The translations under genes were made by a program, and so were the position numbers. Source: Anaerolineales bacterium (lineage in GTDB: Bacteria; Chloroflexota; Anaerolineae; Anaerolineales; Villigracilaceae). From it: a stretch of 64,000 nucleotides of DNA. A model generated the notes under the pieces. That model was not told where the DNA came from. It saw nothing but the letters and a program-made list of their open reading frames with translations, and searched no databases. The DNA is taken from NCBI GenBank assembly GCA_026928255.1, contig JAIXKJ010000001.1, forward strand, positions 248,001 to 312,000, written 5' to 3'. Shown here piece by piece: positions 54,663-64,000 of this stretch (its first letter is position 1; each line of letters opens with the position of its first letter).

Positions 54663-56366
54663 TTATTGCGCGGCGCGTTCTTTATCCTGGCGCACCAACT
54701 CGCGACGCAAAATTTTGCCGACGGTGGTCTTGGGCAACTCGCTGCGGAACTCGACGTGGCGCGGAACTTTGTACGACGCGAGGCGCGTCTTGCAAAATTC
54801 CTTAATTTCGTCTTCGGTCAGCGTTTCGCCGGGCTTGACGACGATCCACGCTTTGACCGTCTCGCCGCTCTTCGGGTCGGGGATGCCGCCCACGCCGACT
54901 TCCAACACTTTGGGGTTGTCCATGATGACTTCTTCCACTTCGCGCGGCCAAACTTGGAATCCGCCGGGTTTGATCAACTCCTTCTTGCGATCGACGATGT
55001 AGAAATAGCCGTCTTCGTCCATGCGGGCGATGTCGCCGGTGAAGAGCCAGGTTTTCCCGTCCGCCAGTTGACGCAGGGAGTTTTCGGTTTCGGTCGGCAT
55101 GTTGTGATAACCCTTCATCACGTTCGGCGCGTTGACCACAATCTCGCCGATTTCGCCCATCGGCATTTCGGTTTCGCCGTCGTCGAGGCTGATGATTTTC
55201 ACGTCCACGTCGGGCAAGGGCATGCCAATCGAGCCGGTCTTGTTCGCGCCGTTGAGCGGGTTGCAGTGAGTCGCCGTCGGCGCTTCGGACATGCCGTAGC
55301 CTTCAAAGACTTTGCCGCCGGTCAATTTTTCAAATTGCTCTTTCGTCTCGCGCATCAGCGCCGCCGAGCCGGAGATGCAGGCTTTGATGGAGGACAGGTC
55401 GTATTTGCCGGCTTTCACGTCGGGGTGATTGTTGATGCCGTTATAAAGCAGCGGCACGCCAGGGAAGATGGTCGCTTTGTATTTGCTGATGTTTTCCAGC
55501 ACGTCTTTCAAATCGCGCGCGTTAGGGATCATCACCAAACTGGCGCCAGACGCCATCGCAAAATTTAATCCGGCCACCATGCCGTACACGTGGAAAAGCG
55601 GAATGCCCATCAGCACCACTTCTTTGCCTTCGTCCAAACCGGTCATCCACGATTTGATTTGCAGCGTGTTTGCCACCACGTTGAAATGCGTGGCGACCGC
55701 GCCTTTCGGCACGCCGGTCGTCCCGCCCGAATATTGGAAGAGCGCCGTGTCGCTGGGTTGAACGTCCACGTTCGGTTTGGGGGCGTCGGCGTATTTGCTC
55801 AACAGATCCGCGAGATAAACGTCGTTGGCTTCTAAGCCGTCAATGCGGTCGCCGCCCGCTTTCTCTTTAAGCAGCGTGTACAAGACGCGGGTAAACGGCG
55901 GAAGCGCTTCCTTCAAATTGGAAACGACGATTCTCTGCAAGCCCGATTTTTTGCGGACTTCCTTCAACGTGTTGTAGAAGCGGGTGAGCGTGAACATAAT
56001 TTTGATGTCCGCGTCTTTGACCGGCAGCAGAACTTCATCCACGGGGTAAGTCGGGTTGACGGCAACCACTACGCCGCCCGCCTTCAAAATGCCGAAAAAG
56101 ACTTCGACAAACTGCGGCAAGTTCGGCATAAAAATGCCGATGCGGTCGCCCTTTTGGACGCCCATCTCGACCAGCGCGGCGGCGATGCTGTTTGCGCGTT
56201 GGTTCATTTCTTTATACGAAACGACCGCGCCTTTGAAAATTGTGCTTGCTTTATCGGGGTATTTTTTTGCCGCCTCTTCCAAAAAATAAAACAGCGGCAC
56301 TTGCGGGTAATCAATGGTTTGCGGCACGCCCTTATCATAATGTGCCAGCCATGGTTTGTTGCTCAT
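54663..56366 (-). CDS. fadD: Long-chain acyl-CoA synthetase
   Basis: Activates fatty acids to acyl-CoA through an acyl-adenylate, 567 aa from ATG 56366 with GGAGGAAGC upstream. The AMP-binding P-loop 'YSGGTTGVPKG', 'YGMSEAPTATHC', 'TGDIARMDEDGYFYIVDRKKELI' and the C-terminal lysine in 'ELPKTTVGKILRREL' are intact. The length and motif fit long-chain FadD-type enzymes. Substrate chain length cannot be fixed from sequence alone. A strong promoter lies at 56424-56452. Confidence 0.93.
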   Translation of the reverse strand: MSNKPWLAHYDKGVPQTIDYPQVPLFYFLEEAAKKYPDKASTIFKGAVVSYKEMNQRANSIAAALVEMGVQKGDRIGIFMPNLPQFVEVFFGILKAGGVVVAVNPTYPVDEVLLPVKDADIKIMFTLTRFYNTLKEVRKKSGLQRIVVSNLKEALPPFTRVLYTLLKEKAGGDRIDGLEANDVYLADLLSKYADAPKPNVDVQPSDTALFQYSGGTTGVPKGAVATHFNVVANTLQIKSWMTGLDEGKEVVLMGIPLFHVYGMVAGLNFAMASGASLVMIPNARDLKDVLENISKYKATIFPGVPLLYNGINNHPDVKAGKYDLSSIKACISGSAALMRETKEQFEKLTGGKVFEGYGMSEAPTATHCNPLNGANKTGSIGMPLPDVDVKIISLDDGETEMPMGEIGEIVVNAPNVMKGYHNMPTETENSLRQLADGKTWLFTGDIARMDEDGYFYIVDRKKELIKPGGFQVWPREVEEVIMDNPKVLEVGVGGIPDPKSGETVKAWIVVKPGETLTEDEIKEFCKTRLASYKVPRHVEFRSELPKTTVGKILRRELVRQDKERAAQ

Positions 56367-56423
56367 GCTTCCTCCTCCATAATTTTGTCGGACTGTTGAA
56401 GATGATTCTTTACCTGACGTCAA

Positions 56424-56452
56424 AGTATATACGCGAAGATATTAAAAGTCAA
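56424..56452 (-). promoter_or_regulatory. Promoter of the acyl-CoA synthetase gene
   Basis: On the minus strand TTGACT (plus 56447-56452) and TATACT (plus 56424-56429) are separated by 17 bp, just after the miaA stop region. Confidence 0.8.
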
Positions 56453-56465
56453 ACAACACGCGCGT

Positions 56466-57383
56466 TTAGAAAGAGTTGCGGATTAATTTTTCAATGGCAT
56501 TCAACGCATTTTCTTCTTCGGGATGAAACCAATGAATTTGCGAATCAGATTCCTTGAACCAATTGGACTGTCGCCGCACGAAGATGCGCGTCAACCGCCG
56601 CATTTCGACTTTGGCTTCTTCCTCCGTCATCAAGCCTTTTGCCACGCCGACGCATTCCCTGTATCCAATCGCCGAGAGACTCGGCAAGTCGGGCGAGTAA
56701 CCGCGCGCCAGCAGACTTTCGACTTCGCGGATTAATCCGCCCGCGAACATGGCTTCGATGCGTTCGTCCACGCGCCGATATAATTCCTCTCGCGGGCGCG
56801 TCAGCCCGATAGAAATTAAACGATAAGGCGCTTCGCTTTGCCCGCGTTGCGCGGAAAATTTTTTGCCGCTCGTGAAGATGACTTCCAACGCGCGGATCGT
56901 CCGCCGATAATTTCGCGCGTCAATTTTTTGCGCGGCTTCGGAATCGAGAAGCGCCAATTTCTCGTGCAGCCAATTTGCCCCGCGTTTTTCTTTCAACCTT
57001 TCTAACTCGTCCCTCAGCCTTGAATCGGGCGTAACTTCGGGCGGAGTCCAACCTTCGCTTACGGCGCGGACGTATTGCCCGGTCCCGCCGACTAAAAACG
57101 GAAGTTTGCCGCGCGCGCGAATGTCCGCGACGGCTTCTTGCGCCAAGCGCTGAAAGACGGCGAGGCTGACGGTTTCGTCGGGGTTGACGATGTCAATCAG
57201 GTGATGGGGAATCCGCGCCAAGTCTGCGGGCGCGGGCTTGGCTGTGCCGACGTCCATGCCGCGATAAAAGAGTCGCGAATCCGCAGAGATGATTTCGCCG
57301 TTCAAACGCTCGGCGAGTCGCAGCGATAATTCCGTTTTGCCGACGGCAGTCGGCCCGATGATTAAGACGAGGGGCGGGCGCAT
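56466..57383 (-). CDS. miaA: tRNA dimethylallyltransferase
   Basis: Adds a dimethylallyl group to A37 of tRNAs reading UNN codons, 305 aa. The P-loop GPTAVGKTELS, 'SADSRLFYRGMDVGTAKP', 'VGGTGQYVRAV' and the C-terminal 'RRQSNWF' are typical. It modifies tRNAs such as the Phe and Cys species encoded in this window. It lies 46 bp after the aldo/keto reductase gene. Confidence 0.95.
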   Translation of the reverse strand: MRPPLVLIIGPTAVGKTELSLRLAERLNGEIISADSRLFYRGMDVGTAKPAPADLARIPHHLIDIVNPDETVSLAVFQRLAQEAVADIRARGKLPFLVGGTGQYVRAVSEGWTPPEVTPDSRLRDELERLKEKRGANWLHEKLALLDSEAAQKIDARNYRRTIRALEVIFTSGKKFSAQRGQSEAPYRLISIGLTRPREELYRRVDERIEAMFAGGLIREVESLLARGYSPDLPSLSAIGYRECVGVAKGLMTEEEAKVEMRRLTRIFVRRQSNWFKESDSQIHWFHPEEENALNAIEKLIRNSF

Positions 57384-57393
57384 GAATACGAAT

Positions 57394-57423
57394 GGTCGTT
57401 TCGAGCGCGGCGCGAGATGACAG
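57394..57423. repeat. REP-like palindrome relic
   Basis: An imperfect inverted repeat with the core GTCGTTTCGAGCG/GCGCGAGATGAC. It resembles the larger palindrome at 62909-62979. Confidence 0.5.
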
Positions 57424-57429
57424 GAATGA

Positions 57430-58353
57430 TCAAAACGATTCCGTCGCTTCGTCTAATAGCGCGATTTCGTCGTCGCTTAAGCGCCAGCCTGCGCCGCCCG
57501 CGTTATCTTGCGCTTGCTTGGCGTTCTTCGCGCCGGGAATGGGCAACGCGCCTTTGCAGATGACCCAATTCAGCGCCGTCTGCGCGACGGTCTTGCCGTG
57601 ATTTTGCGCCGTCTCTTGCAGCGCCTTAATTACCGGCGAAAGTTTTTTCAACGTCTCGGCGTAGTTCGCGCCGCGCGCGCCGGGCGGCGGGTTGTCCGCC
57701 GAATATTTGCCGGTCAACAACCCCTGCGCCAACGGCGAGTACGCGATGAAGCGGATTCCCAATTCTTTGCAACGCGCCAGAGTTCCGTCGCGTTCGGCGT
57801 CGCGCTTCAATAAACTAAATGGCAGTTGATTGGACGCCAGCGGAATGCCTTGTTGCATCAGCGCCGAGTAAGCGCGCAGCATGTCCCAATGCCAAAAGTT
57901 GGAAACGCCGACAGTTCGCGCCAGCCCTTCTTGGACGCAGAGCGCCAGCCCCTCAGCCAGCGTTTCGGGACTCAGCAACGGCGAGGGCCAGTGGACTTGA
58001 TATAAATCCACCGCGTCCAGTTGCAGGCGTTCGAGGCTGCCCTTCAACGCGCGTGGGACGAAGTCCTTGTTGAAGCGCCAGGGCCAGGGGAAAAATTTCG
58101 TCGCCACGAGAACCGGCTGTTCGGTCTCTTTTAAAAATTGACCGAGCATGCGCTCCGAACGTCCGCTGCCGTAAATTTCGGCGGTGTCCACAAAACGCGC
58201 GCCCATGCTTAATGAAACGTCAAAGCCCTCTCGAATGCCGCGCTCAGACTTGCCAGGCTGGTAGCCCCAAATGATGCGGTCGCCCCATTGCCAAGCGCCC
58301 AGTCCAATTTCTACCGCGTGCAAAAATCTTGTCTCATTGCCGACTTCGCTCAT
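57430..58353 (-). CDS. Aldo/keto reductase
   Basis: NAD(P)H-dependent oxidoreductase of the aldo/keto reductase TIM-barrel family, 307 aa. The catalytic tetrad is visible: D56 and Y61 in 'VDTAEIYGSG', K86 in 'VATKFFPW' and H121 in 'YQVHWPS'. 'IPGAKNAKQAQDNAGG' is the cofactor phosphate region. AGGAG lies just before ATG 58353. The substrate is unknown. It is divergent from rnc. Confidence 0.92.
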   Translation of the reverse strand: MSEVGNETRFLHAVEIGLGAWQWGDRIIWGYQPGKSERGIREGFDVSLSMGARFVDTAEIYGSGRSERMLGQFLKETEQPVLVATKFFPWPWRFNKDFVPRALKGSLERLQLDAVDLYQVHWPSPLLSPETLAEGLALCVQEGLARTVGVSNFWHWDMLRAYSALMQQGIPLASNQLPFSLLKRDAERDGTLARCKELGIRFIAYSPLAQGLLTGKYSADNPPPGARGANYAETLKKLSPVIKALQETAQNHGKTVAQTALNWVICKGALPIPGAKNAKQAQDNAGGAGWRLSDDEIALLDEATESF

Positions 58354-58506
58354 AAAGTCTCCTGCGCGGATTGTATCTTAAAAAACGGTTTGCTAGAATT
58401 CGGGTTACAATCAGCCCGCAAAAATTACCTTAATAAAAAAGAACTCATGGAACGAGGTCTCCTCACTTTGTAAGTGGACGTCGCTCCCGGAGTTCGGGAG
58501 GTTTCC

Positions 58507-59208
58507 TTGACTGAAAGATCGAAGCGACGGGACGTTGAATCCGCCGCGCAATTGAACGAGCGGCTGAATCTGTCCTTCTCAAATTTAGCCTTGCTGACGG
58601 CGGCGCTGACTCATCGCTCCTACGTCAACGAGCACCGCGGCGAAGCGGAAGACAACGAACGCCTGGAATATCTCGGCGACGCGGCGCTCGACCTCGTCGT
58701 TGGCGAGTGGGCGTATCGTCATTTCCCCGAAGCGCCCGAAGGCGACCTGACCAAAATCCGCGCGCATTTGGTGCGTAACGAAAACCTCGCCAAATTCGCG
58801 CAGACCATCGGCTTGGGCGGCGCGTTGCGGCTTGGGCGCGGAGAAAAAATGGCGGGCGGCAATCGCCGCGAGCGCGCGCTCGGCTCGACGTTTGAAGCGC
58901 TGCTCGGCGCAATCTACTTAGACGCGGGCTTGCAAAAAGTCAAAGATTTTTTGCTGCCCTTCGTCAACCCCGTGCTGGATTCGATTCTCGAAGAAATTAA
59001 CGACCCGAAGAGTCAACTGCAAGAGCGCGCGCAAGCCGAAAAAATGGGGACGTTGATTTACCGCGTCGTCGCCGCCAGCGGGCCCGACCACGCCCGCGTT
59101 TATGACGTGGAAGCCGAGATTAACGGTAAAATCGTCGGGCGCGGAAGCGGAAGCAGCAAGTCCGCCGCCGAACGCGAGTCCGCGCGAGATGCGCTAAAAA
59201 ACCTATAA
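58507..59208 (+). CDS. rnc: Ribonuclease III
   Basis: Double-strand-specific endoribonuclease that processes rRNA precursors and mRNAs, 233 aa from TTG 58507, chosen because GGGAGG at 58496-58501 fits it. The GTG at 58474 has no ribosome-binding site but would add 11 residues. The catalytic signature ERLEYLGDAALDL (51-63) contains the key Glu and Asp, a second acidic pair lies in 'STFEALLGAIYLD', and the C-terminal dsRNA-binding domain is complete. smc follows, the common rnc-smc order. Confidence 0.94.
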   Translation: MTERSKRRDVESAAQLNERLNLSFSNLALLTAALTHRSYVNEHRGEAEDNERLEYLGDAALDLVVGEWAYRHFPEAPEGDLTKIRAHLVRNENLAKFAQTIGLGGALRLGRGEKMAGGNRRERALGSTFEALLGAIYLDAGLQKVKDFLLPFVNPVLDSILEEINDPKSQLQERAQAEKMGTLIYRVVAASGPDHARVYDVEAEINGKIVGRGSGSSKSAAERESARDALKNL

Positions 59209-59217
59209 CCTTCATTC

Positions 59218-59280
59218 AACCTTCAACCTTAAACCTGCAACCTGCAACCTGCAACCTTCAACTTCTAACCTCCAACCTCC
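59218..59280. repeat. Heptamer array between rnc and smc
   Basis: Nine consecutive 7-bp units of the form AACCTNN (AACCTTC, AACCTTA, AACCTGC three times, AACCTTC, AACTTCT, AACCTCC twice) fill the spacer. The exact 7-bp period and drifting unit match the arrays at 5920-6010. Confidence 0.85.
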
Positions 59281-59292
59281 AAACAACACCCT

Positions 59293-62200
59293 ATGCCCCT
59301 CAGACTAAAATCCCTCGAACTGCAAGGCTACAAAACTTTCGCTTCGCGCACAACCTTTGAATTTGCGGCGGGCGTTACCGCCATCGTCGGACCGAACGGC
59401 TCTGGCAAATCCAACATCGCCGACTCGCTGCGCTGGGTGCTGGGCGAACAATCCTACGCCCTGTTGCGCGGAAAAAAAACCGAAGACATGATCTTCTCCG
59501 GCTCAGAACATCGCGCGCGGGCGGGGATGGCGCAAGCCACCGTCAACTTTGACAACGCCGACCAATGGCTGCCGCTCGATTTCGCCGAAGTCTCGATGGG
59601 GCGCGTCGCCCACCGCGACGGACATAACGAATACATCATCAACAATCAGCAGGTGCGCCTGCGCGAGATGAACGAACTGCTGGCGCAAGCCGGCTTAAGC
59701 GAGCGGACCTACACCATCCTCGGCCAAGGTCTCGTGGACGCTTCGCTCGCCCTCAAAGCCGACGAACGCCGCCGCCTCTTTGAAGAAGCCGCAGGCGTGG
59801 GGCTGTACCGCGCGCGCCGCGAAGACGCGCTCAAACGCCTCGCCGACACCGAACACAACTTAGAGCGCGTGCTGGACATCATGTCCGAGTTAGACCCGCG
59901 CATCCGCAGTTTGGAGCGTCAGGCGAAACGCGCCATCGAACACGCCCGCGCCCAAGCCGATTTGAAAATCATCCTGCGCGAGTGGTACGGTTATCACTGG
60001 CATCGCGCCCAGCGCGACCTGACCGACGCGCGCGAATCCGTCCGCGCCCAAGAAACGCGGACGAACGAGTCGCGTCAAAATTACGAAACGGCGCAGACGG
60101 CGCACAGCGATTTCCGCGAACGGCTTTCGGGCTTGCGCGGCAACCTTAACGAATGGCATCGCCGCGCCGCCGAACTGCGCGCGCGCCGCGAAACCTTCAG
60201 CCGCGACCTTGCCGTGTTGGAAGAACGCCGCCGTTCGCTGACGGCGCAACAAACGTCGATTCAAACCGACCAAGAGAACGCGCTCAACGAATTGCATTTG
60301 GCGCGCGAGCGCTATCAAAACGCCGAAGCGGATTTTGAGCGCAACAAGCGCGAAGCCGAAGAAGCGCAAGCGCAACAAAACGCCGCCCAAGAAGCGCTGA
60401 CCTCGCGCCAAGCGCAACGCGCCGACATCGAAGCGCAGATTCAATCGGCGCGGGAACGCATCGAGGAACTGACTCGTCGTCGCGCGGAAAATGCGGCGCA
60501 AATTAACGAATTGGAATCGCGCATCGAAGCGCAAAATCAAAAAATCGCGCAGACGCGAAACGCCGTCGCCGAAGCCGAAGCGCAAGCCGAACAAGCGCGC
60601 GCGCAACATCAATCCGCGCAAAAAGTTAAGGAAGAAAAAGCCGAAGCGTTGCGAAACGCCGAAGCGCGCGCGCGCGCCAAACGCGCCGAAAGCGAGCGCC
60701 TCGACAACGAGCGCCGCGCCGCGTTGGAACGCCGCGCCCAAGAGGACGCCGAACGCGCCCGTCTGCGAGCGCAAATGGACGTGCTCGAACAAGCCGAACA
60801 ATCGTTGGCGGGCTACGCCGAAGGCGCGCGCTTCTTGCTCGAAGCGGCACGGCAGTCGCGGCTAAACGGCGTGCGCGGCGCGCTCTCCGCCGCGTTGGAC
60901 GTCCCCGCCGAATTGGAAGTCGCCGTAGCCGCCGCGCTGGGCGACGCGCTCGACGCCGCGCTCGTCGAACCGCAGGAGTTGGAAAACGCCCTGCAACTGC
61001 TCGAAGCCGACGACGCGGCGCGCGCGGTTTTGTTGCCGATCAATCAGAACTCCGAAATCTTTAAGGTTGCGGAATCTGCGGAAGACGTTTTGGGCGTCGC
61101 GTCGGAACTGGTTAACGCGGCGGAAGAATTGCGCGGCGCGGTGCGGCTGACGCTCGGGCAAACGCTCATCGTCCGCGACCGAAGCGCGGCGCGGCGCTTG
61201 CAAGCGAACTTGCCGCCGCACGTCCGCGCGGTAACTTTGCGCGGGGAAGTCTTTCGCGGCGACGGGTTAATCGTCGCGGGGAAAACCGCCGCCTCTTCGA
61301 CGTTGAGTCGCGCGCGCCAAAAACGAGAATTAGATTCCGCCCTGAGCGGATTCGCCGCCCGCCTCGCCGAATCGAATCAAGCCGTCGAGCGCCTGTCGAA
61401 CGAATATGCGTCCGCGCAGGGCGAACTGGCGCAAGCCGAAAACGACGCGCGAGAAATCCGCGTCGGCGCAGGAGAAGCGCAAGAGAAAGCGCGTCAAGCC
61501 GAATTGGAGTCGGAGGCGGCGGCGCGGCGCGCGGACTGGCAGAAGAGTCAGTTAAGTCAACTGCAAGACGAAATCGCGCAGGCGAAAAATCAGCAGGAGG
61601 AAATCCGCGCCAAACAAGCGGACGTGGAAACGCAAACCGCGCAGGCGCGCGAGGATTTGAAAATTGTCGCCGCGCAGTTGGCAGAGTTGGAAGCGGGCGA
61701 GTTGCAAGAGCAAGTTTCGTATTGGACGACGCGCGCGGCGGTGGCGGAAGGCGCGTTGGATGCGGCGCGGGCAAAGTTGCAAGAACGCAACGACGAGATC
61801 GCGCGTTTGGATTCGCGGCGCGTCGAGTTGGCAAACCGCATAACCGAACTCGACGGCGGCTTGCGCGATTTGGACTTTGAGAAAAACCATTTGAGCGAAA
61901 ACGAGTCGGCTTTGGGCGCGGAGGCGGAGGCGATGCGAGTTCAAATTGAACCCGCCGAAGCGCAACTGGCCGCCGCCGAAGCAGAAGAAGCGCGTTTGCA
62001 AGAATCTGAAAGTTTCGCGCAACGCGGGTTCGCCAACGCGGAACGTCTGCTGGGACAAACGCAATTGGAGCAAACGCGCAAGCAAGAAGCGTTAGATAAT
62101 TTGCGCGAAAAAATCAGCGACGATTTTGGCTTGGTGATGTTCGAGTACGCCGCTGATATTTCAGGTCCCGTGCCGCTGCCGATTGAAGGCATGGTTGAAC

Positions 62201-62898
62201 AGTTGCCAATCGTTACCGAGCTGGCGCCCGACTTGGAAGAACAACTGACGCGCAATCGCGCTCAGCTGCGGCGCATGGGCGCCATCAACCCCGACGCGAA
62301 GGCGGAATACGAAAGCGAAAAAGAACGCTACGAGTTTATGAAAGTTCAAGTGGACGATTTGAATAAAGCCCAAGCGGACTTAAAACAAGTCATCGCCGAG
62401 TTGGACGAATTGACCAAACAGGAATTCGTCAAAACTTTTGACGCGGTGGACAAGCAATTCCGCGAGACCTTCGTGCGGCTCTTCGGCGGCGGCTCGGCGC
62501 GATTGGCGCTGACCGACCCCGAAAATTTGGTCGAGACGGGAATCGAAATTGAGGCGCGTTTGCCTGGGCGGCGCGAGCAAGGGCTGGCGCTGCTCTCCGG
62601 CGGCGAGCGCAGTTTGACGGCGATTGCGCTGGTCTTCGCCTTGCTCAAAGTTTCGCCCACGCCCGTCTGCGTAATGGACGAGGTGGACGCCATGCTCGAC
62701 GAAGCCAACGTCGGACGCTTCCGCGATTTGCTGGCGGATTTAAGCAAAGACACGCAGTTTATCGTCATCACGCATAACCGCAACACCGTGCAAGCGGCGG
62801 ACGTCATCTACGGCGTAACCATGGGGCGCGACTCGTCGAGTCAGGTGATTAGCCTGCGTTTAGATCAGGTTACGGACGATATGTTAAAGAGGGGATAA
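59293..62898 (+). CDS. smc: Chromosome segregation ATPase SMC
   Basis: Structural maintenance of chromosomes protein, 1201 aa. Walker A GPNGSGKS at 33-40, two long Glu/Ala/Arg-rich coiled coils (about 165-505 and 680-1010), a hinge near 515-670 ('[23 protein letters not shown]...'), and the C-terminal signature LLSGGE with '[16 protein letters not shown]' (Walker B). It works with ScpA and ScpB, which are not seen here. The gene follows rnc after the heptamer-repeat spacer. The coiled-coil repeats explain several false long frames on the opposite strand. Confidence 0.96.
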   Translation: MPLRLKSLELQGYKTFASRTTFEFAAGVTAIVGPNGSGKSNIADSLRWVLGEQSYALLRGKKTEDMIFSGSEHRARAGMAQATVNFDNADQWLPLDFAEVSMGRVAHRDGHNEYIINNQQVRLREMNELLAQAGLSERTYTILGQGLVDASLALKADERRRLFEEAAGVGLYRARREDALKRLADTEHNLERVLDIMSELDPRIRSLERQAKRAIEHARAQADLKIILREWYGYHWHRAQRDLTDARESVRAQETRTNESRQNYETAQTAHSDFRERLSGLRGNLNEWHRRAAELRARRETFSRDLAVLEERRRSLTAQQTSIQTDQENALNELHLARERYQNAEADFERNKREAEEAQAQQNAAQEALTSRQAQRADIEAQIQSARERIEELTRRRAENAAQINELESRIEAQNQKIAQTRNAVAEAEAQAEQARAQHQSAQKVKEEKAEALRNAEARARAKRAESERLDNERRAALERRAQEDAERARLRAQMDVLEQAEQSLAGYAEGARFLLEAARQSRLNGVRGALSAALDVPAELEVAVAAALGDALDAALVEPQELENALQLLEADDAARAVLLPINQNSEIFKVAESAEDVLGVASELVNAAEELRGAVRLTLGQTLIVRDRSAARRLQANLPPHVRAVTLRGEVFRGDGLIVAGKTAASSTLSRARQKRELDSALSGFAARLAESNQAVERLSNEYASAQGELAQAENDAREIRVGAGEAQEKARQAELESEAAARRADWQKSQLSQLQDEIAQAKNQQEEIRAKQADVETQTAQAREDLKIVAAQLAELEAGELQEQVSYWTTRAAVAEGALDAARAKLQERNDEIARLDSRRVELANRITELDGGLRDLDFEKNHLSENESALGAEAEAMRVQIEPAEAQLAAAEAEEARLQESESFAQRGFANAERLLGQTQLEQTRKQEALDNLREKISDDFGLVMFEYAADISGPVPLPIEGMVEQLPIVTELAPDLEEQLTRNRAQLRRMGAINPDAKAEYESEKERYEFMKVQVDDLNKAQADLKQVIAELDELTKQEFVKTFDAVDKQFRETFVRLFGGGSARLALTDPENLVETGIEIEARLPGRREQGLALLSGGERSLTAIALVFALLKVSPTPVCVMDEVDAMLDEANVGRFRDLLADLSKDTQFIVITHNRNTVQAADVIYGVTMGRDSSSQVISLRLDQVTDDMLKRG

Positions 62899-62908
62899 AG
62901 ATGAAAGA

Positions 62909-62979
62909 CGTCATTTCGAGCGGCGAGGCGAGAAATCTTTTTAACAGAATCAGGACTTCTCGCTTCGCTCGAAACGACG
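62909..62979. repeat. REP-like palindromic element between smc and glnA
   Basis: An imperfect 71-bp inverted repeat: left arm CGTCATTTCGAGCG-GGCGAGAAATC, right arm GACTTCTCGC-CGCTCGAAACGACG. It lies between convergent smc and glnA and could act as a transcription barrier. The core TTTCGAGCG is shared with the relic at 57394-57423. Confidence 0.7.
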
Positions 62980-62992
62980 CGAATTAGCGCGG

Positions 62993-64000
62993 TTACGCCG
63001 TTTCTAAATAACGCTCGATTTCATAATCCATCACGCGCAGACGGAACTCGTCGCGTTCTTGCGTTTTGGCGCGCAAGTAGGCTTCGGTCAACGAAGCGCC
63101 CATCGCGTTTTTGATCACGTCGTTGGTCTCCAATTCCTTCAACGCTTCCGCCAGCGAACCGGGCAATTCGGTAACGCCGAGTTTGGCGCGTTCTTCTTCG
63201 TTCAGTTCGTACAAGTTGACGTTGTTCAGCGGCGCGGAAACCGTCATCTGATTGTCAATGCCGTCGAGGGCGGCGGCGAGCATGGCGGTAAACGCCAAAT
63301 ACGGGTTCGACGACGGGTCGGGAAAACGCAACTCGGCGCGGACGGCTTTGTCGCGCCCTTCCATATAATGCGGAATGCGAATCAACGCCGAACGATTTTG
63401 CTGCGCCCAGCCGACGTAAACGGGCGCTTCGTAGCCGGGCACCAAACGCTTGTAAGAATTAACCGTCGGCGCGACCACGCCCGCCAAGGCGCGCGCGTGT
63501 TTCAGTTGACCGGCGATGAATGAATAAGCCAGCAGCGAAAGATGGACGGGATCAGTCTCGCTGAAAAATAAATTTTCGCCAGATTTCATGTCAAACAACG
63601 ATTGATGACAATGCATGCCCGAACCGTTGATTCCGTAAACAGGCTTGGGCATAAACGAAGCGATCAATCCGCGTTGGGCGGCGATGGCTTTGACGGTGTA
63701 CTTCATCGTCAGCACGTTATCCGCCGCTTTGAGCGCGTCCGAAAAACGAAAGTCAATTTCATGCTGACCGAGCGCCACTTCATGATGCCCGACTTCCACG
63801 TCGAGTCCCATTTGGTCGAGCGCGTCCATGAGCGCGGTTCGGACGGTAACCGCTTCGTCGAACGAGGAGAAATCAAAATAGCCGCCTGTGTCGTGCGGGA
63901 CGGGATGAATGCTGCTATTTCCATTTCGCATTTTGAACAGGAAAAATTCCGGTTCGGGTCCGATGTTATAGACCCAACCGCGTTCGGCAATTTTAGCGAG
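62993..64000 (-). CDS. glnA: Glutamine synthetase, type I (C-terminal part; gene runs off the right edge)
   Basis: Makes glutamine from glutamate, ammonia and ATP. The visible 335 residues are open to the window edge (the first codon shown is Leu). The catalytic-domain motifs are present: 'GPEPEFFLF' (metal ligand Glu), 'EVGHHEVALGQHEIDFRF', the NGSGMHCHQS glycine-histidine motif, 'NSYKRLVPGYEAPVYVGW' and 'RAELRFPDPSSNPYLAFTAML'. The N-terminal beta-grasp domain and start are outside. No GlnR/TnrA-type or P-II gene is seen in the window. Confidence 0.93.
   Translation of the reverse strand, partial: LAKIAERGWVYNIGPEPEFFLFKMRNGNSSIHPVPHDTGGYFDFSSFDEAVTVRTALMDALDQMGLDVEVGHHEVALGQHEIDFRFSDALKAADNVLTMKYTVKAIAAQRGLIASFMPKPVYGINGSGMHCHQSLFDMKSGENLFFSETDPVHLSLLAYSFIAGQLKHARALAGVVAPTVNSYKRLVPGYEAPVYVGWAQQNRSALIRIPHYMEGRDKAVRAELRFPDPSSNPYLAFTAMLAAALDGIDNQMTVSAPLNNVNLYELNEEERAKLGVTELPGSLAEALKELETNDVIKNAMGASLTEAYLRAKTQERDEFRLRVMDYEIERYLETA

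Noticed and set aside
58288..58473. Plus-strand frame of 61 aa before rnc
   Set aside because: It spans the start of the aldo/keto reductase on the opposite strand and a promoter-like spacer, with no ribosome-binding site.

Overview
The window looks like chromosomal core-genome DNA from a Chloroflexota bacterium, most likely Anaerolineae. This is inferred from gene content and protein style: S12 with the roughly 14-residue insert, zinc-ribbon forms of S4, S14, L24 and L36, tandem branched-chain amino-acid ABC transporters, and moderately GC-rich DNA with strong cgc/gcg/gaa codon use. It was not confirmed by a database search. No phage, transposase, CRISPR array or plasmid function was seen.

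Layout. (1) 1-5.9 kb: the C-terminal end of a probable prolipoprotein diacylglyceryl transferase, an ABC exporter pair whose permease is frameshifted in a T8 run, an RNase Z-like MBL hydrolase, an HNH nuclease, a lipoprotein and tyrS. (2) 5.9-6.7 kb: a non-coding block with heptamer repeats, a 63-bp tandem repeat abutting tRNA-Cys, and a Cys-Gly-Phe tRNA cluster on the minus strand with its own promoter and terminator. (3) 6.7-31.9 kb: a long plus-strand transcription/translation super-cluster: rpoB (no rpoC next to it), rpsL-rpsG-fusA-tuf-rpsJ, then rplC through rplO, secY-adk-map, rpmJ-rpsM-rpsK-rpsD-rpoA-rplQ, truA, rplM-rpsI. Structured leaders precede rpsL and rplC. (4) 32-34.1 kb: a MazG-type pyrophosphohydrolase carrying half of a methylase domain, and a zinc-ribbon membrane protein. 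(5) 34.1-38.3 kb, minus strand: cinA, a membrane-anchored M14 peptidase, and a fusion of an MTA/SAH-deaminase-like amidohydrolase with a C-terminal CYTH-like domain. (6) 38.3-49.7 kb, minus strand: two complete five-gene Liv-type ABC transporters in tandem. (7) 49.7-59.2 kb: a LysM-M23 peptidase, DUF192 protein, response-regulator receiver, exonuclease III, ftsH, acyl-CoA synthetase, miaA, aldo/keto reductase and rnc. (8) 59.3-64 kb: smc, a REP-like palindrome, and glnA running off the right edge.

The genes form a growth-linked core (transcription, ribosome, secretion, tRNA charging and modification, chromosome segregation) flanked by nutrient uptake and nitrogen genes (Liv transporters, glnA). 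The least ordinary items are the amidohydrolase-CYTH fusion, the half-methylase MazG, the degenerate CinA C-terminal domain, the LivM with an extra N-terminal membrane region, the structured r-protein leaders, the heptamer arrays, the tRNA-Cys-linked repeats, and three genes with a -10 box exactly six bases before an ATG that look like leaderless transcripts.
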